Below are positions 53,067 through 64,000 of a stretch of DNA of 64,000 nt, piece after piece. The notes under the pieces were generated by a model. It saw only the letters and a list, made by a program, of their open reading frames with translations, was not told where the DNA came from and did not search any database. This stretch comes from Paraburkholderia phenazinium (lineage in GTDB: Bacteria > Pseudomonadota > Gammaproteobacteria > Burkholderiales > Burkholderiaceae): positions 711,228 through 775,227 of the forward strand of contig NZ_FNCJ01000002.1 in the NCBI RefSeq assembly GCF_900100735.1, in the 5' to 3' direction. Each line of letters starts with the position of its first letter. Within the stretch, counting starts at the first letter, position 1. The translations under genes and the position numbers were made by a program.

Positions 53067-53822
53067 ATGCTTGCAGAACAACGTCATCAATATATCCTCG
53101 CGCAAGTCACCAGGAACGGCGCATTGTCGGTGGCCGAGCTGGTGCGCGAACTGAACGTGTCGCGCGAGACGATCCGGCGCGACCTCAATACGCTGGCCGG
53201 GCGCGGCCTGATCGTGACCACCCACGGCGGGGCGCTCTCGGGCGACCGGCGCGAACCCGATCTGGACGTGCGCGAAGCGGCCAATGCCGGCGCCAAGCGG
53301 GCGATCGGCGAACGTGCGGCCGAACTGGTGCCGGACGGCGCTTCGCTCGTCATCGACTCAGGCAGCACCACCCAGGCTGTCGCCCGGGCGCTGACCGGGC
53401 GGCACCGGCTCACGGTCTATACCAATGACTGGCGCATCGCGCTACTGCTCGGCCGCCGCAACGACAATCGCGTCACGCTGCTGGGCGGCGAGCTTTCGGA
53501 GAACGAGGACGCCACCTTCGGCCTCGATACGGTCCACCAGTTGACCCAATACCACGCGGATTTTGCCTTTGTCGGCGCGGGCGGCATTTCCTCCGAAGCG
53601 TGGCTGACCGATTACACCCGCATGGCCGCCGAAGTGCGCGGCCGGATGATCTCGGCCGCGAACCTGGCGGTCGTGGTGGCGGACAATTCCAAGTTTGGAC
53701 GCGTCACGCCGGTGCGTATCAACGGGTTTGAGAGCGCGCGCTACCTGGTCACGGAGCTTGCGCCGGACCGCGCGCTCGTCAAGGCGATTGCCGCGCGCGG
53801 GCCGGAACTGCTGATCGCCTGA
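53067..53822 (+). CDS. DeoR/GlpR-family transcriptional regulator
   Basis: A 251-residue repressor-type protein. The helix-turn-helix is LSVAELVRELNVSRETIRRD followed by LNTLAGRGLIVTTHGGAL. The C-terminal sugar-phosphate isomerase-like sensor domain has the SLVIDSGSTTQAVARAL phosphate-binding loop. It is tail-to-tail with phnW, so it may or may not belong to the phosphonate locus. Confidence 0.92.
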   Translation: MLAEQRHQYILAQVTRNGALSVAELVRELNVSRETIRRDLNTLAGRGLIVTTHGGALSGDRREPDLDVREAANAGAKRAIGERAAELVPDGASLVIDSGSTTQAVARALTGRHRLTVYTNDWRIALLLGRRNDNRVTLLGGELSENEDATFGLDTVHQLTQYHADFAFVGAGGISSEAWLTDYTRMAAEVRGRMISAANLAVVVADNSKFGRVTPVRINGFESARYLVTELAPDRALVKAIAARGPELLIA

Positions 53823-53950
53823 GCAGCGCTTCTTTGCCGCTTACCGCAACGCTTCTCTGATGCTCGCCGCGGCGCTTGCATCGCGCCCACCGCAGCGCCT
53901 CAGCGTCGCCTACCCCTTTAGCAATCCTCGCACCTCCCTGGGCGCCGGCC

Positions 53951-55063
53951 CTATTTGACGCTCAGGCCGAGACAGGCCAGCGTGCGGCCGATCGCTGCAA
54001 CCGCGTTGTGGAGCTCGTTGGCATCGATTGCTCCGATACAACCCACCCGAAACGTCTCCACCTGGGTCAGCTTGCCTGGATACAGCACATAACCCGCCTC
54101 CCGCACGGCAGCATAGAAATCCGCGAACTTCCACGCTGGATCGCGCGGTGCATGAAAGGTGACGATTACCGGCGCCTGCACCTCCGGCTTCAGAAACGGC
54201 TCGAAGCCGAGCGTCTTCATGCCCTCGATCAGCGCCGCGCAGTTGCGCGTGTAGCGCGCGCCACGCGCGGGTTGTCCGCCTTCTGCAATGAACTGGTCGA
54301 GCGCGCTGCGTAGTGCGGCGACTACGTGAGTGGGTGGGGTGAAACGCCACTGCGTGGTCTTCTGCATATAGGCGTATTGGTCATGCAGATCGAGTGCCAA
54401 AGAGGGCGAACGCCCGTCGGCCGCTTCCAGCACGCTACGCCGCACGATCACAAAGCCCATCCCCGGCACGCCTTCCAGACATTTGCCGCTCGCCGACACG
54501 AGCGCGTCGATGCCGCCCCGGCGCAGGTCGATCGGCAGGGCGCCGAACGAGCTCATAGCGTCGACAACCAGACTCTTGCCGTGCCGCTGACATACTGCGG
54601 CGATATCGTCGAGCGGATTGAGCAGGCCGGCGCTGGTCTCCAGATGCACAAGCGCCACATGCGTAATGCGTGAGCCGCGATTGAAGGCGTCCTCGATCGC
54701 CGCTGCATTGACGGGCTCGTCCTCTCGCAGCGGCAATTCCACATACGAAATGCCGAGCCGCTGCAGGATGCGGATAATGCGCGCACAGTAAGCGCCGTTG
54801 TTCGGCACCAGCACGCAACCCTGGCGCGGCACCAGCGTACCGATGGCCGCTTCGACGGCGAACGTGCCGCTGCCTTGCAACGGCACGCAAACGTAGTCAG
54901 TTTCACCGTGTACGATCTGGACGAGGTCGGCGCACACGGTTTGAGTCATGCGGTTAAAGGCGGCATCCCACGATCCCCAGTCGCGCAACATCGCCTGACG
55001 CGTCGCGGGTGAGGTCGAGAGTGGCCCCGGGGTCAGCAGGATCGGGTCGTTTCCAAGAATCAC
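53951..55063 (-). CDS. phnW: 2-aminoethylphosphonate--pyruvate transaminase
   Basis: Converts 2-aminoethylphosphonate and pyruvate to phosphonoacetaldehyde and alanine, the first catabolic step. This is a fold-type I PLP enzyme of 370 residues: [18 protein letters not shown] at the start, the PLP aspartate in [12 protein letters not shown], and the PLP lysine in [17 protein letters not shown]. The GTG at 55063 is chosen because GGAGG lies 4 bp upstream and the protein then begins like known PhnW proteins; codons up to 55138 overlap regulatory DNA. It is divergent from phnS. Confidence 0.94.
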   Translation of the reverse strand: MILGNDPILLTPGPLSTSPATRQAMLRDWGSWDAAFNRMTQTVCADLVQIVHGETDYVCVPLQGSGTFAVEAAIGTLVPRQGCVLVPNNGAYCARIIRILQRLGISYVELPLREDEPVNAAAIEDAFNRGSRITHVALVHLETSAGLLNPLDDIAAVCQRHGKSLVVDAMSSFGALPIDLRRGGIDALVSASGKCLEGVPGMGFVIVRRSVLEAADGRSPSLALDLHDQYAYMQKTTQWRFTPPTHVVAALRSALDQFIAEGGQPARGARYTRNCAALIEGMKTLGFEPFLKPEVQAPVIVTFHAPRDPAWKFADFYAAVREAGYVLYPGKLTQVETFRVGCIGAIDANELHNAVAAIGRTLACLGLSVK

Positions 55064-55100
55064 AAAGCCTCCGTCGTCCAATGAATGCACTTTTTCTGCA

Positions 55101-55114
55101 CAAGTGGTCACTTG
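55101..55114. promoter_or_regulatory. Palindrome in phnW/phnS control region
   Basis: CAAGTG-GT-CACTTG is a perfect inverted repeat with a 2-bp spacer, 38 bp upstream of the phnW start. It is a likely binding site for a local regulator (GntR, DeoR or a LysR elsewhere). Confidence 0.55.
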
Positions 55115-55157
55115 CATATTATTGGCGAATTGTGTCATTTGTTGGAAATCGACAGAA

Positions 55158-55175
55158 TGGTCACGGCGCTGTCAC
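55158..55175 (+). promoter_or_regulatory. Pho-box-like direct repeat
   Basis: TGGTCAC-GGCG-CTGTCAC: two 7-bp units with 4-bp spacing. The second matches the PhoB consensus CTGTCAY and the first in four of seven positions. It lies 235 bp before phnS and 95 bp from phnW, in line with phosphate-starvation control of phosphonate use. Confidence 0.5.
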
Positions 55176-55410
55176 GGAAAACTGCAATCCTTGCGGTGCC
55201 CGTTCAGGCAAGGCAGGCAGCGCCGAGATGTGAGGTTCGCTGTAAGTCTGGCTGGAAAGGAAGCAGCGGGGTTGTCAGCAATCTGCAATCGCACAAACCT
55301 GGCAATCGGCTGTGGGCAAACGTAATCGGCGCGGCGCTACCGCCGTCAAATCACAACAGGTATCGGGTTCCCCCCGACCGTCTGGTTTTTTGCCTTTCGG
55401 AGAGAACGAC

Positions 55411-56505
55411 ATGAAAACGACGAATCACCTTCGCGCGACTGCCAGCATTGTCCGCAAAACCCTGCCGGCACTCGTGGTGGCTGCTGCGTTCGGCGGCGCT
55501 GCGCTGCCGGCCCAGGCTGCCGATTCGGTGGTGCTGTACACGGCTGACGGCCTCGAAAACCTCTACAAGGACGTGCTGCCGGGCTTTGAAAAGCAGGAAG
55601 GCGTCAAGGTCAACATCGTCACGGCCGGTAGCGGTGAAGTGGTGAACCGCGCGACCATCGAGAAGGACCAGCCGAAGGCCGACGTGATCGTCACATTGCC
55701 GCCGTTCATCCAGCAAGCGGATCAGTCCGGCCTGCTGCAGGCTTACCAGAGCGCCAACTACAAGAACGTGCCGGCGATCGCCAAGGCGTCCAACGGTACG
55801 TGGGCAACGTTCGTGAACAACTACTTCTCGTTCGCGATCAACCCGGATGTTGTGAAGACCCAGCCGAAGACCTTCGCTGACCTGCTGCACCCGGATTACA
55901 CGGGCAAGATCGCCTACTCGAACCCGGCAACCGCCGGCGACGGCATGGCCGTGATCATCCTGACGACCTCGCTGATGGGTGAAGACAAGGCGTTCGACTA
56001 TCTGAAGAAGCTCGAACAAAGCGCCAAGTTCCACACCAAGGGTACGGGCTACCTCGACGTGCTGCTGTCGCGCAACGAAATCTCGGTTGCCAACGGCGAC
56101 CTGCAGATGGATCTGGACGACGCAGCCAACGGCGGCCTGTCGCTCAAGCCGATCTTCCTCGCAGCATCGGCTGGCGGCAAGCCCACCACGTTCCAGTTGC
56201 CGTACGCGATCGGTCTGATCAAGAACGGCCCGAACCAGGCTGAAGGCAAGAAGCTGATCGACTACCTGATGTCGAAGGAAGTGCAAGCCAAGGTGCCGGA
56301 CATCTTCGGTATCCCGGGCCGCACGGACGTCCCGCTCGCCGGCAAGAACGGCGAAGCGGTGAAGCAGGCGATTGCCGGCGTGAAGCTGATTCCGGTGGAC
56401 TGGAACCAGGTCATGGCGAAGAAGGCTGACTGGACGGCACGTTGGAAGAACGATGTGATCGGTGACTCCGGCAAGCAGGTCGAAGTCGTCAAGCCGGCGC
56501 AGTAA
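55411..56505 (+). CDS. phnS: 2-aminoethylphosphonate ABC transporter substrate-binding protein
   Basis: Periplasmic receptor of 364 residues. The Sec signal peptide is MKTTNHLRATASIVRKTL followed by a hydrophobic stretch, with cleavage after PAQA. The mature protein starts SVVLYTADGLENLYKDVLP, like iron(III)/phosphonate-type family 1 binding proteins. Context with phnTUV and phnW assigns 2-aminoethylphosphonate. The ATG at 55411 has CGGAGAG upstream; the frame from 55312 is non-coding leader. Confidence 0.92.
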   Translation: MKTTNHLRATASIVRKTLPALVVAAAFGGAALPAQAADSVVLYTADGLENLYKDVLPGFEKQEGVKVNIVTAGSGEVVNRATIEKDQPKADVIVTLPPFIQQADQSGLLQAYQSANYKNVPAIAKASNGTWATFVNNYFSFAINPDVVKTQPKTFADLLHPDYTGKIAYSNPATAGDGMAVIILTTSLMGEDKAFDYLKKLEQSAKFHTKGTGYLDVLLSRNEISVANGDLQMDLDDAANGGLSLKPIFLAASAGGKPTTFQLPYAIGLIKNGPNQAEGKKLIDYLMSKEVQAKVPDIFGIPGRTDVPLAGKNGEAVKQAIAGVKLIPVDWNQVMAKKADWTARWKNDVIGDSGKQVEVVKPAQ

Positions 56506-56529
56506 ATCTCGCAGTAAGCCTCGCGGCCT

Positions 56530-56570
56530 GCCCGCCGGTTAGCTCAATGTCGATTAGCTGACCGGCGGGC
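56530..56570 (+). other. Stable intercistronic hairpin between phnS and phnT
   Basis: A 15-bp stem with one G-U pair (GCCCGCCGGTTAGCT against AGCTGACCGGCGGGC) closes an 11-nt loop, 25 bp after the phnS stop. No T tract follows. Such hairpins after binding-protein genes stabilise the upstream mRNA and raise the receptor-to-permease ratio. Confidence 0.75.
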
Positions 56571-56618
56571 GCGCTGCGAGGTCTTTACCCGCACTAGCTT
56601 AGTTGGAGGATGAATCCG

Positions 56619-57716
56619 GTGAATACCGCAACTCTTGCCCCTGGCGCGCTCGGCGCCTCACCGGAGGCGCTCGCTGCAGCGCAACCGGGCACGCCCGGCG
56701 GCGTGCAGATCGAGCACCTGACCGTGCGTTTCGGGACGCGTACGGTGCTCGACGACCTGTCGCTGAACATCGAGCGCGGCGAATTGCTGACCGTGCTCGG
56801 CCGTAGCGGCTGCGGCAAGACGACGTTGTTGCGTTTCATCGCCGGATTCATCGAAGCGGACGGTCTCGCCGGCACCTTGACGGTGGCCGGCCACGACCTC
56901 ACGCATGTGCCGCCGCACAAGCGCAATCTGGGGCTGCTGTTCCAGAGTTATGCGCTGTTTCCGCATTTGTCGGTGTTCGAGAATGTGGCGTTCGGTCTGC
57001 GCGCGCGCCGCGAGTCGTCCAAAGACATTGCCCGCCGCGTGGCGGATGCGCTCAAGCTCGTGCAACTAGGCGATTCGGGCCATGTGATGCCCGCACAACT
57101 TTCGGGCGGCATGCAGCAGCGCGTGGCGCTTGCGCGTGCGCTCGTGATCGAGCCGGATGTGCTGTTGCTCGACGAACCTCTTTCCGCACTCGATGCCAAT
57201 CTGCGCGCGTCGGTGCGTTCCGAACTGAAGGCGCTGCATGAGCGCCTGCCGAATCTGACCATTGTTTGCGTGACGCACGATCAGGACGACGCGTTGGTGT
57301 TGTCCGACCGCACGCTGCTGATGCGCGAAGGCCATATCGCGCAGCTCGGCACGCCGCAGCAACTGTACGACCAGCCGAACGACGGCTTTGTCGCGCGTTA
57401 TCTCGGCGCGGCCAATCTGCTGCCGCCGAATGTGGCTTTCGCGCTCGGCGATGCGCGCTACAACGAACGTGAGCGGGTTGCCTGCCTGCGTCCCGAGGCG
57501 CTGCGGATCGTGCCGCTCGGCGAAGGGCACCTGCACGGCATGATTACCTCGGTTGAATGGTACGGCGCGGTGCTGTCCGTATCGGTCGCCCTCGATGCGA
57601 TGCCCAACGAACCCGTGCTCGTCACGATGCAGCGCGGCCACGGCATGTCGCCCGAAAAGGGCGCGCGTATCTCCTTGCGCTATGAGGCAGACGATGTCGT
57701 CCTTATCAACCCCTAA
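56619..57716 (+). CDS. phnT: 2-aminoethylphosphonate ABC transporter ATP-binding protein
   Basis: The importer ATPase, about 365 residues. Walker A GRSGCGKTT, Q-loop [14 protein letters not shown], signature LSGGMQQRVALARAL, Walker B VLLLDEPLSALD and H-loop VTHDQDD are intact, followed by a C-terminal TOBE-like region. The GTG at 56619 is spaced correctly from GGAGG (56605-56609); the ATG at 56610 abuts that site and is less likely. It overlaps phnU by 23 bp. Confidence 0.92.
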   Translation: MNTATLAPGALGASPEALAAAQPGTPGGVQIEHLTVRFGTRTVLDDLSLNIERGELLTVLGRSGCGKTTLLRFIAGFIEADGLAGTLTVAGHDLTHVPPHKRNLGLLFQSYALFPHLSVFENVAFGLRARRESSKDIARRVADALKLVQLGDSGHVMPAQLSGGMQQRVALARALVIEPDVLLLDEPLSALDANLRASVRSELKALHERLPNLTIVCVTHDQDDALVLSDRTLLMREGHIAQLGTPQQLYDQPNDGFVARYLGAANLLPPNVAFALGDARYNERERVACLRPEALRIVPLGEGHLHGMITSVEWYGAVLSVSVALDAMPNEPVLVTMQRGHGMSPEKGARISLRYEADDVVLINP

Positions 57717-58620
57717 CAGTCCCGACGCGCTCGGCGACGCGCAGCGCGCCGCCACCTTCGCTTCGCATGCGGCCGCGGTCCGCCGCCGCGAACGCGCGGC
57801 GCAATGGCATCTGCTGTTCCTCGCCGTGGTGGTGTTGGGGCCGCTGGTGATTTACCCGCTGGTGCGGCTGGTGTTGCTGAGCCTGACCGGCCCGCATGGG
57901 GGCTTCGGCTTGCAGGCCTACGCCAGCTTCTTTGGCAATCCCGAGACGCGCGGCGTGGTCGGCACGACGTTGTGGATCCTGTTTGCCAGCGCCGGTCTCG
58001 CCTCACTGCTTGGCGTGGCGCTTGCAGCGCTGCTGTTCTTCAAGCCGTTTCCGGGTGCGCGGCTCGTGACCCGCTTCCTTGAACTCTTCGTCGCGTTTCC
58101 GTCGTTCCTTGTCGCCTTCACGCTTATCTTTTTGTACGGCTCGCAAGGCTCGGTGAGTATCGGTCTGCAGCGCCTGTTCCATCTGCAGGCGCCACCGCTC
58201 GATTTCCTGTTCGGCGTGGGCGGCGTGATTCTCGCGGAAGTGGTGTTCTACGCGCCGTTCGTGGTGCGCCCGACACTCGCTTCGTTCGCGACGCTCGATA
58301 TGCGCCTGATCGAAGCTGCCCGCAGCCTCGGTGCGAACGGCCTGATGGTGGCCTTCAAGGTGATCCTGCCGCTGGCGTGGCCGGGCATCGCAGCCGGCAC
58401 GATCTTGTGTTTTCTGCTGACGCTCAACGAGTTCGGCATTCTGCTGGTGCTCGGTAGCGCGCATCTGATTACGCTGCCGGTGGCCATCTACAGTTCGGCA
58501 ACGGTCGATCTCGACCTGCCGACCGCCGCCGCGGGCGCGGTTGTGATGCTGATGATGTCTTTGTCGCTGTATGCGTTGTACCGCCAGGTCAACCGACGCA
58601 AGGTTAGAGGAGCACGGTAA
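57694..58620 (+). CDS. phnU: 2-aminoethylphosphonate ABC transporter permease
   Basis: An inner-membrane permease of 308 residues with six helices and the EAA loop MRLIEAARSLGANGLMVAFK. The ATG at 57694 has GAGG at proper spacing and lies inside the phnT end, indicating translational coupling. Its stop overlaps the phnV ATG by one base (TAATG). Confidence 0.9.
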   Translation: MSSLSTPNSPDALGDAQRAATFASHAAAVRRRERAAQWHLLFLAVVVLGPLVIYPLVRLVLLSLTGPHGGFGLQAYASFFGNPETRGVVGTTLWILFASAGLASLLGVALAALLFFKPFPGARLVTRFLELFVAFPSFLVAFTLIFLYGSQGSVSIGLQRLFHLQAPPLDFLFGVGGVILAEVVFYAPFVVRPTLASFATLDMRLIEAARSLGANGLMVAFKVILPLAWPGIAAGTILCFLLTLNEFGILLVLGSAHLITLPVAIYSSATVDLDLPTAAAGAVVMLMMSLSLYALYRQVNRRKVRGAR

Positions 58621-59483
58621 TGGCCGTCGAACTGGATCCCACTGTATTGCCGGTCATGCACAAGCGTGCGCGGCCGGTGCAGCGTAGCCTGCTCACGCGC
58701 ATCCTTGGCGCTGCGTTTCTCGGCTTCGCCGCGTTGCTGTGCTTCTGGCTGTTCGTCTTGCCGGTAGTGGTGGTGGCGCTCTCCAGCGTCGCCGCGCACT
58801 GGTCCGGCACGATTCTGCCCGACGGCTTCAGCATGCGCTGGTTCGAGCGGCTCGGTTCGAGCGACTTCGATGCGCTCAGCACGAGTCTCGAGATCGGCTT
58901 CGGCGTTGCCGTGCTCGGCACCATCCTCGGGCTTTGGTTGGCGCTGGCGCTCGAAGGGCGCGATCGCCGCGGGCTCGGTGCGCTCGTCGATACGATCGCG
59001 ATGATGCCGAACGGCGTGCCGAGCGTGGTGCTGGGGCTCGCCGTGCTGATTGCGTATCACAAGCGTCCGCTCGATCTGTCGAGCTCGGCGGCGATTGTCG
59101 TATTCGTGCAGCTCGCGCTGGTGCTGCCGTTCTGCTACCGCTGCGCGGCTGCGGCCTTGCGCCCCGAACTGACCATCCTGCGCGAGGCAGCCGCCAGTCT
59201 CGGCGCGCCGCCGTCGATGGTGCTGCGCCGGGTCGTCCTGCCGCAACTGGTGCCGGCCATCCGTGCCAGTCTTGCGCTCGGTTTTGCGCTTTCGCTCGGC
59301 GAACTGGGCGCGACGCTGACCGTCTATCCGCCTGGATTCGCGACGGTGCCGATCGTCGTCGTCGGCCAGGTCGAGCGCGGTTATTACCTGCCGGCTTCCG
59401 CACTTTCGCTGATCCTGCTGCTTGTCTCGCTCGCTGCGCTGCTGCTGATCGCCGCACGGGTTCCGCGCCGCCGGGCCGACTGA
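58620..59483 (+). CDS. phnV: 2-aminoethylphosphonate ABC transporter permease
   Basis: The second permease, 287 residues, with six helices and the EAA-type loop LREAAASLGAPPSMVLRRVV. It is coupled to phnU by a 1-bp overlap. Some relatives fuse both permeases into one chain; here they are separate. Confidence 0.9.
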   Translation: MAVELDPTVLPVMHKRARPVQRSLLTRILGAAFLGFAALLCFWLFVLPVVVVALSSVAAHWSGTILPDGFSMRWFERLGSSDFDALSTSLEIGFGVAVLGTILGLWLALALEGRDRRGLGALVDTIAMMPNGVPSVVLGLAVLIAYHKRPLDLSSSAAIVVFVQLALVLPFCYRCAAAALRPELTILREAAASLGAPPSMVLRRVVLPQLVPAIRASLALGFALSLGELGATLTVYPPGFATVPIVVVGQVERGYYLPASALSLILLLVSLAALLLIAARVPRRRAD

Positions 59484-59507
59484 CCCGCGGATTGCCCTGA
59501 CTTCCGG

Positions 59508-59561
59508 TGTCGAACGTCACGTTGCCGTTCGACACATGTAGATGTGGCAAAAAATGTCGAA
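59508..59561. promoter_or_regulatory. Triple TGTCGAA repeat before the GntR gene
   Basis: TGTCGAAC (59508-59515), its inverse GTTCGACA (59527-59534) and TGTCGAA (59555-59561) form two overlapping inverted repeats within 54 bp, ending at the GntR start codon. They look like autoregulatory operators. Confidence 0.6.
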
Positions 59562-63044
<3,483 letters not shown>

Positions 63045-63048
63045 TGGT

Positions 63049-63609
63049 GTGGCTTTGAGTCTGGATGATATTCGTACACTGTTTGAGCAGCACGGTAACC
63101 TGGCCTATAGCGGCGAGCGGGTCACACAGTTGGAGCATGCGCTGCAAAGCGCGGCGCTGGCAGAAGAGGAGGGCGCAAGCGACGAACTGGTCGCGGCCGC
63201 TTTCCTGCATGACCTCGGGCATTTGCTGAACCGTTTCGGCGACACGCCGAGCGAACGCGGCATCGACGATCTGCATCAATACTTTGCGTTACCGTTCCTG
63301 CGACCGGTTTTGCCAGAGGCGGTGCTGGAGCCGATTCGCCTTCATGTCGATGCCAAGCGCTGCCTTTGTGCGATCGACGCGACCTACTTCGGCCGCCTCT
63401 CGGCGGATTCGGTGCGTAGTCTCGAATTGCAGGGCGGGATCTTCAGTCAGCAGGAAGCGGATGCGTTTCTGAACAAACCCTATGCGGACGACGCGCTGCG
63501 CGTGCGTCGCTGGGACGATCTCGCTAAAGAGGCGAACCGTGTCACCCCGGATGTCGACCATTACCTGGGAGTCGTCGAGCGGGTGATGGAGGCACACGCC
63601 GTGGCGTGA
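63049..63609 (+). CDS. PhnZ-like HD-domain oxygenase of phosphonate operons
   Basis: A 186-residue HD-domain protein of the phosphonate-operon-associated group. The residues that bind the mixed-valent di-iron centre in PhnZ can be matched: H30 (QLEHALQSA), H54-D55 (FLHDLGHLL), H76, H99 (RLHVDAKR) and D156. The substrate-gating Y20 and E23 (AYSGE) are also present. An oxygenase cleaving a C-P bond of a hydroxylated phosphonate is therefore likely. The 2-oxoglutarate hydroxylase that feeds PhnZ is not in this window, so the true substrate is open. The GTG start is 4 bp after the phnY stop. Confidence 0.88.
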   Translation: MALSLDDIRTLFEQHGNLAYSGERVTQLEHALQSAALAEEEGASDELVAAAFLHDLGHLLNRFGDTPSERGIDDLHQYFALPFLRPVLPEAVLEPIRLHVDAKRCLCAIDATYFGRLSADSVRSLELQGGIFSQQEADAFLNKPYADDALRVRRWDDLAKEANRVTPDVDHYLGVVERVMEAHAVA

Positions 63610-63657
63610 AGCAGGGCTTCATTCTTCTAGATTGACCTGTGCGCGGCGTGAGCGTCG

Positions 63658-63672
63658 CGTGGGGTCCCCACG
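63658..63672. other. Short palindrome after the phosphonate operon
   Basis: CGTGGGG-T-CCCCACG is a perfect 7-bp inverted repeat with a single central base, 48 bp after the last stop. As a hairpin it would have to open to a 4-bp stem, so terminator function is weak. Confidence 0.35.
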
Positions 63673-63830
63673 TCCTTTATGGGCGTTCAAAATAACGCTT
63701 GCAAGCTGCAGGTCGGCTCGCTAGAATCTCGTTCTTTCGCGTTCCGGAAAACGGAGCGCGGGGAGCGGGAGAGCCAGCAGTGGCAAGGCTTTCGGCGAAG
63801 TGGGCAGGTTCAGGAAGTTGAAAAAACCTG

Positions 63831-63859
63831 TTGACGGCGTAGCGAAAGTTCTTCATAAT
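63831..63859 (+). promoter_or_regulatory. rRNA operon promoter
   Basis: TTGACG (63831-63836) and CATAAT (63854-63859) with a 17-bp spacer form a strong sigma-70 promoter, preceded by a run of A residues (63821-63826) like an UP element. Confidence 0.8.
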
Positions 63860-64000
63860 CTCGTTTCTCTGCTGCTGATGCAGCGACGCAGAACGAAGCG
63901 GTGCCGGGTAGGTGAAGTTGGTGCGGTTTCGGTGGTGAATGCGTAATCGATCTTTAAAAATTAACAGCCGATAAGTGTGGGCGCTTGATGGCGACGCGAG
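63860..64000 (+). other. rRNA operon leader upstream of 16S rRNA
   Basis: The leader contains GATCTTTAAAAATTAACAG (63950-63968), a boxA-like antitermination segment, and ends in GATAAGTGTGGGCGCTTGATG, a sequence I associate with the region just before 16S rRNA genes in Burkholderiaceae. The 16S gene itself lies beyond the window. Confidence 0.75.

Overview
The window is high-GC, densely coded DNA that looks like a chromosome of a Burkholderiaceae betaproteobacterium, most likely Paraburkholderia. Supporting this are the gene families present (LacI-driven sugar ABC locus, NodT/EmrAB efflux, family 2A encapsulin with EpsC, a PhnW/PhnY/PhnA phosphonate cluster) and an rRNA-operon promoter and leader at the right edge. 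The genus is inferred from content; no search was run.

Layout. 1-1314: EAL c-di-GMP phosphodiesterase. 1319-9152: galactoside utilisation locus (divergent LacI repressor, perfect 18-bp operator, MalK-type ATPase, GH42 beta-galactosidase, binding protein, two permeases, terminator). 9153-10116: gene-poor segment with one probably 5'-damaged orphan gene and several hairpins. 10117-15187: MarR-controlled tripartite efflux operon (outer membrane lipoprotein, EmrA, EmrB) with three copies of the same operator. 15232-18850: small membrane protein, flavohaemoglobin hmp and divergent norR. 18853-30286: ordinary mix of regulators and small enzymes (AhpD-like, MocR, DUF4126, DedA, GNAT, old yellow enzyme with ArsR, ABC-F, AraC/SDR, SnoaL-like, LysR).

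30436-34590 is a GntR-led minus-strand operon encoding an AprA-like flavoprotein, an AprB-like two-cluster ferredoxin, a HEAT-repeat protein and a DUF971 protein; its substrate is unknown to me and it is one of two most open systems here. 34904-39805 is a sulfur-storage/trafficking locus: rhodanese, serine acetyltransferase EpsC, XRE regulator, family 2A encapsulin shell and its cysteine desulfurase cargo with a long disordered N-terminal targeting region. 40136-52939 holds an AsnC/LysE pair, YnfA, DUF1993, a sedolisin next to an S10 carboxypeptidase, an HNH-fold protein that has lost its key histidine, an RRM-like small protein, nadE, an L,D-transpeptidase, a DMT exporter, a striking 20-bp inverted repeat and a UbiB-like protein whose kinase motifs are degenerate.

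53067-63609 is a 2-aminoethylphosphonate locus. PhnSTUV imports the compound, PhnW transaminates it to phosphonoacetaldehyde, PhnY oxidises this to phosphonoacetate and PhnA hydrolyses that to acetate and phosphate. A PhnZ-like HD-domain protein with all iron ligands intact closes the operon although its usual partner hydroxylase is absent from the window. The phnW/phnS divergent region carries a Pho-box-like repeat and a separate palindrome. The last 170 bases are the promoter and leader of an rRNA operon whose 16S gene should begin just beyond the window.
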